The notes below the pieces were generated by a model. The model was not told the origin of the DNA. It saw only the letters and a list, made by a program, of their open reading frames with translations, and made no database searches. The position numbers and the translations under genes are program-made. From positions 1-7,589 of the forward strand of contig DWZY01000086.1 of assembly GCA_019117325.1 (NCBI GenBank): DNA of 7,589 nt. Reading direction: 5' to 3'. This document shows, in pieces, positions 1 to 5,669 of this stretch (the stretch's first letter is position 1; the number at the start of each line of letters is the position of its first letter). The stretch comes from Candidatus Brevibacterium intestinigallinarum. GTDB lineage: Bacteria > Actinomycetota > Actinomycetes > Actinomycetales > Brevibacteriaceae.

Positions 1-276
1 CGTGCCGCCGGCAACCATCTTCGCCCGGTTGCGGAAGCCTGCCTCGGGACTGCGGACGGGGGAGCGCCAGGGGGAGGCGGCCTCGGCGAACGGGTCCAGC
101 AGCTGGGTGAGCTCCTCCTGCAGCCTTGTCAGACGGGTCTGCGTGCGAACCTGCAGCAGGGTGCAGGACCGGCAGCGGCCCGCATCGAAGTGGGCACACG
201 GCAGCGGCGGCGGATCGAGCGGGATCTGTGCGGATCCGGCAGGCGCCGTGGGGATCGCGGGCAGGGGAGCGGACAT
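1..276 (-). CDS. rlmC: 23S rRNA (uracil-C5)-methyltransferase RlmC, N-terminal part (runs off the left edge)
   Basis: Reading leftward from ATG at 276-274, 92 codons stay open to the window edge. Residues 27-38 read CAHFDAGRCRSC, matching the start of E. coli RlmC (CALYDAGRCRSC), and residues 80-90 read GFRNRAKMVAG, like the E. coli GFRNKAKMVV. Cys27, Cys35 and Cys38 have the CX7CX2C spacing of three of the four [4Fe-4S] ligands; the fourth, the SAM site and the catalytic Cys lie outside the window. The family methylates a uracil of 23S rRNA (U747 in E. coli) with SAM. Compared with E. coli there is an extra N-terminal stretch of about 24 residues rich in Pro and Ala. The only purine-rich stretch before the ATG (279-283) is just 2 bases away, so the exact start is less certain than the identity. 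The gene is divergent from the ilv operon. Confidence 0.85.
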   Translation of the reverse strand, partial: MSAPLPAIPTAPAGSAQIPLDPPPLPCAHFDAGRCRSCTLLQVRTQTRLTRLQEELTQLLDPFAEAASPWRSPVRSPEAGFRNRAKMVAGGT

Positions 277-284
277 CGCCCTCA

Positions 285-290
285 AGCCTA
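285..290 (-). promoter_or_regulatory. Possible -10 box of rlmC
   Basis: On the minus strand TAGGCT fits the actinobacterial TANNNT -10 pattern and ends 8 bases before the rlmC ATG. This would start transcription at or just before the start codon. No good -35 is visible and a TANNNT match is weak evidence alone, so this is tentative. Confidence 0.25.
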
Positions 291-459
291 CCGACGCGCG
301 CGCCGTCGCAGGGCGGCGGTGGCCCGTATTCTTCGCACCGAGGCCAGTGTGTCGTGTCCGGAACACGGGTGTCCACGGGGCGGTGTCGAACCGATCGCCC
401 TCGTGTCGAGCAGCCCTGTGCGGGTGACCACGCTCCGTCCATACTCTGACGTCCTAGCA

Positions 460-474
460 TCTCACTGCGTGAGA
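460..474. promoter_or_regulatory. Candidate operator: TCTCAC-TGC-GTGAGA palindrome upstream of the ilv promoter
   Basis: Two perfect 6-base inverted arms (460-465 and 469-474) flank TGC. The centre lies about 60 bases before the inferred ilv transcription start, a usual place for an activator, though it could also serve the divergent rlmC. The half-site TCTCAC recurs at 519-524, overlapping the end of the -10 box. The bound protein cannot be named from sequence; an amino-acid-responsive regulator is a guess from context. Confidence 0.4.
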
Positions 475-490
475 CCAATGGCTGTGCGAT

Positions 491-526
491 TCGATTCCCG
501 CGCCCGCGCTGTGTACTGTCTCACTC
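491..526 (+). promoter_or_regulatory. ilv operon promoter (leaderless start)
   Basis: TACTGT at 514-519 fits the TANNNT -10 pattern and sits 7 bases before the leader-peptide ATG at 527. A weak -35 candidate, TCGATT (491-496), lies 17 bases upstream. No Shine-Dalgarno sequence precedes the ATG, so the transcript probably begins at or next to the A of the start codon, as is common for actinobacterial leader peptides. Confidence 0.55.
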
Positions 527-574
527 ATGAACGTCCTTCTCGTCGTCATTACCCAGCGCGCGGTGACCCCGTAG
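527..574 (+). CDS. ilvL: ilv operon leader peptide (attenuation control peptide)
   Basis: This is a 15-codon ORF, MNVLLVVITQRAVTP, ending in TAG. Codons 3-8 are Val, Leu, Leu, Val, Val, Ile, the three end products of the pathway encoded downstream. An intrinsic terminator follows 23 bases after the stop, and ilvB begins 155 bases after it. In form it resembles the short leader peptide known upstream of Corynebacterium glutamicum ilvBNC, which also carries a hydrophobic Val/Leu/Ile run, then Arg and a final Pro. The peptide itself probably has no function: slow translation of its codons when charged Leu- or Val-tRNA is scarce would favour readthrough into ilvB. There is no SD, and the start coincides with the predicted transcription start. 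The symbol ilvL is by analogy. Confidence 0.8.
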   Translation: MNVLLVVITQRAVTP

Positions 575-590
575 CTGTCGACTGACGACG
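541..590 (+). promoter_or_regulatory. Attenuator pairing A: leader codons with the segment after the stop
   Basis: CGTCGTCA (541-548, within the Leu-Val-Val-Ile codons) is exactly complementary to TGACGACG (583-590), giving 8 bp. Its arms interleave with those of pairing B (556-563 with 593-600), so the two cannot coexist in a simple fold. By inference it forms when the leader is not being translated and would block the antiterminator, favouring termination. Confidence 0.45.
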
Positions 591-600
591 TCCCGCGCGC
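556..600 (+). promoter_or_regulatory. Attenuator pairing B: candidate antiterminator
   Basis: GCGCGCGG (556-563, leader codons 10-13) pairs perfectly over 8 bp with CCGCGCGC (593-600). The right arm takes the first three bases of the terminator's 5' arm (598-600), leaving at most a weak 6-bp terminator remnant separated from the U run. A ribosome stalled on the Leu/Val codons leaves 556-563 free; one resting at the stop codon (572-574) would cover it. This fits the mutually exclusive logic of amino acid attenuators. It is a hand-drawn fold with no energy calculation. Confidence 0.5.
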
Positions 601-628
601 CCTTTCCAGAACGGAGGGGCGTTTTTTT
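598..628 (+). terminator. Intrinsic terminator of the ilv attenuator
   Basis: CGCCCTTTC (598-606) pairs with GGAGGGGCG (613-621) to give a 9-bp stem with two G-U pairs and a 6-base loop, followed directly by seven T (622-628). It lies between the leader peptide and ilvB, where it can only act as a conditional stop. It is the only clear U-run terminator in the window. Confidence 0.8.
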
Positions 629-660
629 GTGCGAGGCACCCCGGACGGGGAGCGGCGCAC
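629..660 (+). other. Compound hairpin in the ilvB 5' leader
   Basis: GTGCG (629-633) pairs with CGCAC (656-660), enclosing a second 4-bp stem CCCC/GGGG (639-642 with 647-650) with a GGAC loop. It starts right after the terminator U run, so it exists only in readthrough transcripts. In GC-rich DNA such stems arise easily; no function is shown. Confidence 0.3.
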
Positions 661-678
661 AGGCAGGGCGGGACATGA

Positions 679-698
679 GGGCGTCGCTCCAGACGCCC
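679..698 (+). other. Hairpin with a loop complementary to the ilvB SD
   Basis: GGGCGTC (679-685) pairs with GACGCCC (692-698), a perfect 7-bp stem with the loop GCTCCA. Loop bases GCTCC (686-690) are complementary to GGAGC (720-724), which contains most of the ilvB ribosome binding site. A pseudoknot or kissing contact could therefore mask the SD. The stem is clear; the tertiary contact is inference. Confidence 0.4.
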
Positions 699-729
699 AT
701 CAGGGAATCGATCACCGAAGGAGCCCACC

Positions 730-2601
730 GTGGCAGGCCCAGCACCGGCGCAGAAGTCCCGCGCCACCCCACCCACCCCCAGTCCCGTGCCCGCACCGGG
801 CGGGGTCGCTCACCGCGGCTCCCGCTCGCAGCCGGAGGTGATGACCGGCGCGCAGGCGGTCATCCGCACCCTTGAGAAGCTGGGCGTCGACACCGTCTTC
901 GGCCTGCCCGGCGGCACCATCCTCCCCACCTACGACCCGCTGCTCGACTCGGAGCAGATCCAGCACGTCCTGGTCCGGCACGAGCAGGGCGCCGGTCACG
1001 CGGCGACCGGCTACGCCGCGGCCACCGGACGCGTGGGCGTCTGCATGGCGACCTCGGGCCCGGGCGCGACCAACCTCGTGACCCCGCTCATGGACGCGCA
1101 GATGGACTCCGTCCCCCTCCTGGCGATCACGGGTCAGCAGTCGTCCAAGCTCCTGGGCACGGATGCGTTCCAGGAGGCGGACATCGTCGGCATGACGATG
1201 CCCGCGACGAAGCACTCCTTCCTGGTGACCCAGGCCAAGGACATCCCGCACGCCATCCGCGCGGCGCACCACATCGCCAGCACCGGCCGCCCCGGGCCCG
1301 TCCTCGTCGACATCACGAAGGACGCCCAGCAGGCCGAGGCCGAGTACGTCTGGGACGAGGAGCTGGATCTGCCCGGCTATCGCCCGGTCAACCGTCCGCA
1401 CGCCAAGCAGATCCGCGAGGCCGCGGCCCTCATCGCGGAGTCGAAGCGCCCGGTCTTCTACGTGGGCGGCGGCGTCATCCGCTCGGGCGCCCACCAGGAG
1501 CTCCTGGCCCTGGCGGAGGCGACGAACATCCCCGTCACGACAACCCTCATGGCGCGCGGCGCGTTCCCCGACTCGCACCCGTTGCACCTGGGCATGCCCG
1601 GCATGCACGGCACCGTCCCGGCCGTTGCTGCGATCCAGAAGGCCGACCTTCTCATCGCGATCGGGTCCCGCTTCGACGACCGCGTCACCGGCGACCTCGA
1701 CTCCTTCGCCCCGCTGGCCCGCGTCATCCACGCGGACATCGACCCGGCGGAGATCGGCAAGAACCGCACGGCGGACGTCCCGATCGTGGGCGACGCCGCA
1801 GAGGTCCTCGACGCCCTCCTGACGGACCTGCGCGCGCACCACCCGCAGGCCCTGGAGGATGAGCGCTCCGAGTGGTGGACGCTGGCCGACGGGTGGCGGA
1901 AGAGCTACCCGCTGGGATATGAGCCCAATGACGAGGGCCTGTGCGATCCGCAGCACGTCATCCAGCGCATCTCCGCGCTCACGGGACCCGAGGGCGTCTA
2001 CGTCGCGGGCGTGGGCCAGCATCAGATGTGGGCCGCGCAGTTCGTGGAGTACGAGCGCCCCAACTCGTGGCTGAACTCCGGCGGCCTGGGCACGATGGGC
2101 TACTCGGTCCCCGCCGCGATGGGCGCGAAGGTGGGCGAGCCCGACCGCCAGGTGTGGGCGATCGACGGCGACGGCTGCTTCCAGATGACCAATCAGGAAC
2201 TGGCCACCTGCGTCATCAACAACATCCCGATCAAGGTCGCGATCATCAACAACTCGTCGCTGGGCATGGTCCGCCAGTGGCAGACGCTGTTCTACGACGG
2301 CCGCTACTCGCACTCGGACCTCAACACCGGTCACGAGTCCGTCCGCGTGCCGGACTTCGTGAAGCTCGCGGACGCGTACGGCTGCGAGGGCATCCGCGTG
2401 ACCCGCAACGAGGACGTGGATGAGGCGATCACCCGGGCGCTGGAGATCAACGACCGCCCGGTCGTCATCGACTTCGTCGTCCCGGCCGACGCGATGGTCT
2501 GGCCCATGGTGGCCGCCGGCGTGAGCAACGACCAGATCCAGTACGCCCGCGACATCCGCCCGGACTTCTCCGGCGAGTCCGAGGAGGGGGAAGAGGCATG
2601 A
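730..2601 (+). CDS. ilvB: Acetohydroxyacid synthase, catalytic (large) subunit
   Basis: This TPP- and FAD-dependent enzyme condenses two pyruvates to 2-acetolactate, or pyruvate and 2-oxobutyrate to 2-aceto-2-hydroxybutyrate, the first common step to Val, Leu and Ile. The 623-residue protein has the N-terminal TPP domain (about 38-200) with the catalytic Glu85 in RHEQGAGHAA, the central FAD/NAD-like domain (about 220-365), and the C-terminal TPP domain with the Mg-binding motif GDG (480-482) continuing to Asn508. Trp517 in GMVRQWQ matches the herbicide-site Trp574 of plant AHAS and separates it from other TPP enzymes. The GTG start is set by AAGGAG (718-723), 6 bases upstream. Residues 1-36 are a Pro/Ala-rich tail not seen in E. 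coli; Met38 is a less likely alternative start. Thr63 and Ser138 occupy the Arabidopsis Ala122 and Pro197 positions. Expression is probably controlled by the upstream attenuator. It overlaps ilvN by 4 bases. Confidence 0.97.
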   Translation: MAGPAPAQKSRATPPTPSPVPAPGGVAHRGSRSQPEVMTGAQAVIRTLEKLGVDTVFGLPGGTILPTYDPLLDSEQIQHVLVRHEQGAGHAATGYAAATGRVGVCMATSGPGATNLVTPLMDAQMDSVPLLAITGQQSSKLLGTDAFQEADIVGMTMPATKHSFLVTQAKDIPHAIRAAHHIASTGRPGPVLVDITKDAQQAEAEYVWDEELDLPGYRPVNRPHAKQIREAAALIAESKRPVFYVGGGVIRSGAHQELLALAEATNIPVTTTLMARGAFPDSHPLHLGMPGMHGTVPAVAAIQKADLLIAIGSRFDDRVTGDLDSFAPLARVIHADIDPAEIGKNRTADVPIVGDAAEVLDALLTDLRAHHPQALEDERSEWWTLADGWRKSYPLGYEPNDEGLCDPQHVIQRISALTGPEGVYVAGVGQHQMWAAQFVEYERPNSWLNSGGLGTMGYSVPAAMGAKVGEPDRQVWAIDGDGCFQMTNQELATCVINNIPIKVAIINNSSLGMVRQWQTLFYDGRYSHSDLNTGHESVRVPDFVKLADAYGCEGIRVTRNEDVDEAITRALEINDRPVVIDFVVPADAMVWPMVAAGVSNDQIQYARDIRPDFSGESEEGEEA

Positions 2602-3104
2602 GCCGCCACACGCTGTCCGTCCTCGTCGAGGACAAGCCCGGTGTGCTGACCCGATTCACGGGTCTCATCGCTCGCCGCGGGTTCAACATCCACTCCCTGG
2701 CCGTCGGCACGACCGAGGTCGAGGGACTGTCCCGCATCACGGTGGTCGTGGACGTCGCGGACACACCGCTGGAGCAGGTGACGAAGCAGCTCAACAAGCT
2801 GGTCAACGTCATCAAGATCGTGGAGCTGGAGCCGGAGAACTCGGTCCGCCGCGCCCACATGATCTTCAAGGTCCGCGCCGACGCCGCGACGAGGGTGCAG
2901 GTCGCCTCCGTCGTGGAGATGTTCGACGCGCGGATCGTCGACGTCGGCCTCGACGCGGTGAGCGTCGAGGCGACCGGCGAGCAGGACAAGGTCGATGCGC
3001 TCCACCGCGTGCTGGAGCCCTTCGGCATCAAGGAGATCGTGCAGTCCGGCATGATCGCGATCGGTCGCGGGCCCAAGTCCATGACCGACCGGTCCGGACG
3101 CTGA
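2598..3104 (+). CDS. ilvN: Acetohydroxyacid synthase, regulatory (small) subunit
   Basis: The 168-residue regulatory partner of IlvB activates the catalytic subunit and in this family carries valine feedback inhibition. Residues 4-75 form an ACT domain (LSVLVEDKPGVLTRF...RGFNIHSL). Asp12, Gly15 and Asn30 align with E. coli IlvH Asn11, Gly14 and Asn29, which line the valine pocket. Residues about 85-162 form the C-terminal domain, ending FGIKEIVQSGMIAIGRGPKSM, very like corynebacterial IlvN. The ATG overlaps the ilvB stop as ATGA, implying translational coupling and equal subunit supply. A purine-rich SD region (2581-2596) lies inside the end of ilvB and encodes its Glu/Gly-rich tail. The stop is at 3102-3104. 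Confidence 0.97.
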   Translation: MSRHTLSVLVEDKPGVLTRFTGLIARRGFNIHSLAVGTTEVEGLSRITVVVDVADTPLEQVTKQLNKLVNVIKIVELEPENSVRRAHMIFKVRADAATRVQVASVVEMFDARIVDVGLDAVSVEATGEQDKVDALHRVLEPFGIKEIVQSGMIAIGRGPKSMTDRSGR

Positions 3105-3118
3105 TTTCGAGACACACT

Positions 3119-3147
3119 TTCGGGCTGAGACCGGCCCGTACTAGATT
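3119..3147 (+). promoter_or_regulatory. Probable internal promoter of ilvC
   Basis: TAGATT (3142-3147) matches TANNNT and four of six TATAAT bases. A poor -35 (TTCGGG, 3119-3124) lies 17 bases upstream, so the -10 carries the call. The predicted start near 3154 leaves an mRNA leader of about 40 bases containing a good SD. C. glutamicum likewise has an ilvC promoter between ilvN and ilvC, which supports the call by analogy. Confidence 0.5.
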
Positions 3148-3170
3148 GGGACGCGGGCATTCGCATCCCA
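3147..3170 (+). promoter_or_regulatory. Inverted repeat over the predicted ilvC transcription start
   Basis: TGGGACGCG (3147-3155) and CGCATCCCA (3162-3170) are inverted arms with one mismatch and a 6-base spacer. They begin at the last base of the -10 box and span the predicted start. This could be an operator or a hairpin at the 5' end of the mRNA. It is the most ordered element in the 88-base ilvN-ilvC gap. Confidence 0.4.
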
Positions 3171-3192
3171 CCATTCGAGAAGGAGAAACCCC

Positions 3193-4224
3193 ATGGCAGC
3201 AGAGCGCTTCTACGACGATGACGCAGACCTGTCCGCACTGCAGGGCAAGAAGGTTGCCGTCATCGGCTACGGCTCGCAGGGCCACGCGCACTCGCTCAGC
3301 CTCCGCGACTCCGGAGTCGAGGTTCGGATCGGCCTCAAGGAGGGCTCGAAGAGCCGCGACAAGGCCGAGGCCGAGGGCCTGACCGTCGGCACCCCCGCCG
3401 AGGTCGCCCAGTGGGCCGACGTCATCACGATCGCCGCCCCGGACCAGGTCCAGGCGCAGATCTTCAACGAGTCCGTCAAGGACAACCTGACCGCGGGCAA
3501 GACCCTGGTCTTCATCCACGGCTTCAACATCCGCTTCGGCTACATCGAGGCTCCTGAGGGCGTCGACGTCGTCATGGTCGCGCCCAAGGGCCCGGGCCAC
3601 GTCGTCCGCCGCGAGTTCATCGACGGCCGCGGCGTGCCGGTCCTGGTCGCCGTCGAGGTCGACGCCTCCGGCAGCGCCTGGACGACCGCTCTGGCCTACG
3701 CGAAGGCGATCGGCGGCCTGCGTGCCGGCGGCATCAAGACGACCTTCACCGAGGAGACGGAGACGGACCTCTTCGGCGAGCAGGCAGTGCTGTGCGGCGG
3801 TGCCTCGCACCTCGTCCAGTACGGCTTCGAGGTCCTCACTGAGGCCGGCTACCAGCCGGAGATCGCGTACTTCGAGGTCCTGCACGAGCTCAAGCTCATC
3901 GTCGACCTCATGGTCGAGGGCGGCATCGCGAAGCAGCGCTGGTCCTGCTCCGACACCGCCGAGTACGGCGACTACGTCTCCGGCCCCCGCGTCATCACGC
4001 CGGAGGTCAAGGAGAACATGAAGGCCGTCCTCGCGGACATCCAGAACGGCACGTTCGCTCAGCGCTTCATGGACGACCAGGCCGCGGGCGCTCCGGAGTT
4101 CAAGGAGCTGCGCGCCAAGGAGGAGCAGCACCCGATCGAGGCCACCGGCCGCGAGCTGCGCCAGATGTTCGCCTGGCTCAAGGACTCCGAGGACGACTAC
4201 GTCGAGGGCACCGCAGCGCGCTGA
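3193..4224 (+). CDS. ilvC: Ketol-acid reductoisomerase (NADP+), class I
   Basis: The enzyme isomerises and reduces 2-acetolactate (or 2-aceto-2-hydroxybutyrate) to the dihydroxy acid using NADPH and Mg2+, the step after IlvBN. The 343-residue length is normal for the short class I form. The Rossmann domain has GYGSQG (25-30) and a cofactor loop with Ser52 and Ser54 in KEGSKS, as in NADPH-dependent members. Active-site residues are visible: His109 in FIHGF, Lys132 in PKGPGH, Asp192 and Glu196 in TDLFGEQ, Glu228 and Glu232 in FEVLHE, and Ser253 in CSDTAEYG. The ATG follows AAGGAG (3180-3185) at a 7-base spacing. It lies 88 bases after ilvN with its own probable promoter, so it may be made both from the attenuated operon transcript and independently. 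Two hairpins follow the stop. Confidence 0.98.
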   Translation: MAAERFYDDDADLSALQGKKVAVIGYGSQGHAHSLSLRDSGVEVRIGLKEGSKSRDKAEAEGLTVGTPAEVAQWADVITIAAPDQVQAQIFNESVKDNLTAGKTLVFIHGFNIRFGYIEAPEGVDVVMVAPKGPGHVVRREFIDGRGVPVLVAVEVDASGSAWTTALAYAKAIGGLRAGGIKTTFTEETETDLFGEQAVLCGGASHLVQYGFEVLTEAGYQPEIAYFEVLHELKLIVDLMVEGGIAKQRWSCSDTAEYGDYVSGPRVITPEVKENMKAVLADIQNGTFAQRFMDDQAAGAPEFKELRAKEEQHPIEATGRELRQMFAWLKDSEDDYVEGTAAR

Positions 4225-4232
4225 TCCCCACC

Positions 4233-4254
4233 CCGTGTCCCACCCCTGACACGG
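4233..4254 (+). terminator. First hairpin after ilvC
   Basis: CCGTGTC (4233-4239) pairs with GACACGG (4248-4254), 7 bp with an 8-base loop, starting 9 bases after the ilvC stop. It has no U run. It may act with the stronger hairpin downstream or protect the 3' end of the mRNA. Confidence 0.4.
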
Positions 4255-4265
4255 ATCGACGAGCC

Positions 4266-4297
4266 GAGCGCCCCGCACCCACCGGTGCGGGGCGCTC
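4266..4297 (+). terminator. Strong GC hairpin ending the ilv operon
   Basis: GAGCGCCCCGCAC (4266-4278) pairs perfectly with 4285-4297 over 13 bp, and one further C-G pair leaves a 4-base loop. No T run follows, which is common for presumed terminators in high-GC actinobacteria. Its place between ilvC and a separately promoted gene on the same strand supports a terminator role. Confidence 0.65.
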
Positions 4298-4339
4298 CGC
4301 GTCCGGCGGCGTGTGACCCACCGCACGGTGCGGCAGTGC

Positions 4340-4353
4340 TATACCCTGGTCGC
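4340..4353 (+). promoter_or_regulatory. Probable leaderless promoter of the GNAT gene
   Basis: TATACCCT (4340-4347) offers TATACC, ending 8 bases before the GTG at 4354, or TACCCT in TANNNT form, ending 6 bases before it. No SD is present, so transcription likely starts at or near the GTG. No convincing -35 is seen at normal spacing. Confidence 0.45.
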
Positions 4354-5658
4354 GTGACCGAATACCGCTTCGAGACATTTGAACCGGCTCTGGAGGACGG
4401 CGCCCCCGACCAGCGCACGACGGCGTACATGCAGGCGGTGCGCGCCGGCTTCCACGACAAGCGCGTCGAGGGGGAGAAGCTCCTCAAGCGCACACAGCGG
4501 GCCATCGCGGACGAACGGGTCTTCACGGCTGTCTACGCGGACAGCGCACCCGCCCTCGCCCTGGACCCCATGATCCCCGTCGCCACGTTCGCCCACTTCG
4601 AGAAGACGATGAACGTGGGCGGGGGAGTCCTCGTGCCGGCCCACCTCATCACATGGGTGACGGTGCGCCCCACCCACCGCAGGCGCGGCCTGCTGCGCAG
4701 CATGATGACCGCGAACCTGGCGAAGGCCGCCGAGGCCGGCTACCCGTTCGCCGCGCTCACCGTGACCGAGGGCAGCATCTACCGCCGCTTCGGCTTCGGT
4801 GCGGCCACCTGGTACAACGAGGTCGAGGTCGACACCCGCGCGGGCTTCGCGATGGCCGTCGAGCCCGACCGGCGCGTCGAGATGGTCGACCCGCACGTCC
4901 TGCGCGACCTTGGCCCGCAGCTCTACGAGCGCTTCCAGCACATGTCGCCGGGCGCCACCGGACGCCAGCGCGTCCTCGTCGATGTGGCCTCGGGCGACCT
5001 CAACCTCACGACGGACGAGGCGGATCCCTCCACCCGGGCCGCACTCCACTACGACGAGCACGGCGAGCCGGACGGGTACGTGAGCTACCGCTTCGCCGGC
5101 TGGGACGTCACCCCGGCGACGCTCGAGGTCCTGGACTTCGTCGCCGCATCCGATGCCGCTTACGCCTCGCTGTGGGCGTTCCTGGGCGCCGTTGACCTGG
5201 TCGAGCGCGTCCGCTTCGGCTACTCCGCGCAGGAGTCGCCACTGCCGTGGCTGCTGACCGATCCGCGCCGCGTGAAGATCACCGGGCAGAGCGACGGCAT
5301 GTGGCTGCGGATCCTCGACGTCGTCAAGGCGCTCGAGGCGCGTCCGTACTCCGTCGCCGGCGAGCTGACGCTGGCGGTCCGCGACGACATGGACCACGCC
5401 GAGGGCGTCTACCGCCTCCGCTCGGACGGTCGAGCAGGCACGGTCGAGCGCATCGCAGACACCTACGACTCCCCGGAGGGCCGCGCGGCGGACCTGCGCA
5501 TGGGCGTGCCGGAGCTGGGCTCCCTGTACCTGGGCGGTGCGGATCCCGTCGTCCTCGCCCGCGCCGGCCGCATCACGAAGGCCTCCGACGAGGCCGCCGT
5601 GCGCGCCCGCGGACTGCTGGCCCTGGAGCGTGCGCCCTACGCTCCGAACGACTTCTGA
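4354..5658 (+). CDS. Eis-like GNAT N-acetyltransferase
   Basis: This predicted acetyl-CoA-dependent N-acetyltransferase of the Eis family has 434 residues from GTG 4354 (M. tuberculosis Eis is about 400). The CoA-binding segment is VRPTHRRRGLLRSM (104-117) and is followed by EGSIYRRFGFG (139-149), both close to Eis. By alignment to the RRRG motif, Tyr143 matches the catalytic Tyr126 of Eis, and the last residue, Phe434, matches the C-terminal Phe whose carboxylate acts in catalysis. The rest fits a tandem GNAT fold followed by a C-terminal SCP2-like domain (about 320-434). In-frame codons reach back to a GTG at 4285, but that start lies in the terminator stem. Eis proteins acetylate aminoglycosides and other amines; the substrate here is unknown and a resistance role should not be assumed. 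No terminator is seen before the next ORF. Confidence 0.85.
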   Translation: MTEYRFETFEPALEDGAPDQRTTAYMQAVRAGFHDKRVEGEKLLKRTQRAIADERVFTAVYADSAPALALDPMIPVATFAHFEKTMNVGGGVLVPAHLITWVTVRPTHRRRGLLRSMMTANLAKAAEAGYPFAALTVTEGSIYRRFGFGAATWYNEVEVDTRAGFAMAVEPDRRVEMVDPHVLRDLGPQLYERFQHMSPGATGRQRVLVDVASGDLNLTTDEADPSTRAALHYDEHGEPDGYVSYRFAGWDVTPATLEVLDFVAASDAAYASLWAFLGAVDLVERVRFGYSAQESPLPWLLTDPRRVKITGQSDGMWLRILDVVKALEARPYSVAGELTLAVRDDMDHAEGVYRLRSDGRAGTVERIADTYDSPEGRAADLRMGVPELGSLYLGGADPVVLARAGRITKASDEAAVRARGLLALERAPYAPNDF

Positions 5659-5669
5659 GGGGATGGATC

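Noticed and set aside
353..367. CGTGT-CCGGA-ACACG inverted repeat in the rlmC-ilv spacer
   Set aside because: The arms are only 5 bases in GC-rich DNA and are not placed against a recognisable promoter. The expected chance level is high.
2..427. Plus-strand open frame across the left edge
   Set aside because: The minus strand here encodes a clear RlmC N-terminus, and the plus frame has Arg/Ser/Gly-rich shadow composition.
442..447. TACTCT as a second ilv -10 box
   Set aside because: It fits TANNNT but has no plausible -35, and a start near 454 would put an 80-base leader without an SD before the control peptide. The box at 514-519 is better placed.
675..875. ORF starting at ATG 675 in the ilvB leader
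   Set aside because: It has no SD, runs out of frame into ilvB and shows no amino acid control codons. It appears to be chance.
712..2334. 540-codon open frame on the minus strand
   Set aside because: It lies fully antisense to the unmistakable ilvB gene, with low-complexity Arg/Val/Asp/His-rich composition. Such frames are a by-product of high GC at third positions.
3028..4326. 432-codon open frame on the minus strand
   Set aside because: It is antisense to ilvC and crosses the terminator region, with no recognisable motif and a repetitive Ala/Asp/Leu/Val composition.
4285..4353. Upstream GTG extension of the GNAT gene (23 more codons)
   Set aside because: The start falls on the 3' arm of the ilv terminator stem, has no SD, and the extension lacks family similarity. 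GTG 4354 has a -10 box directly upstream.
4339..5397. 352-codon open frame on the minus strand
   Set aside because: It is antisense to the clear GNAT gene and shows no domain.
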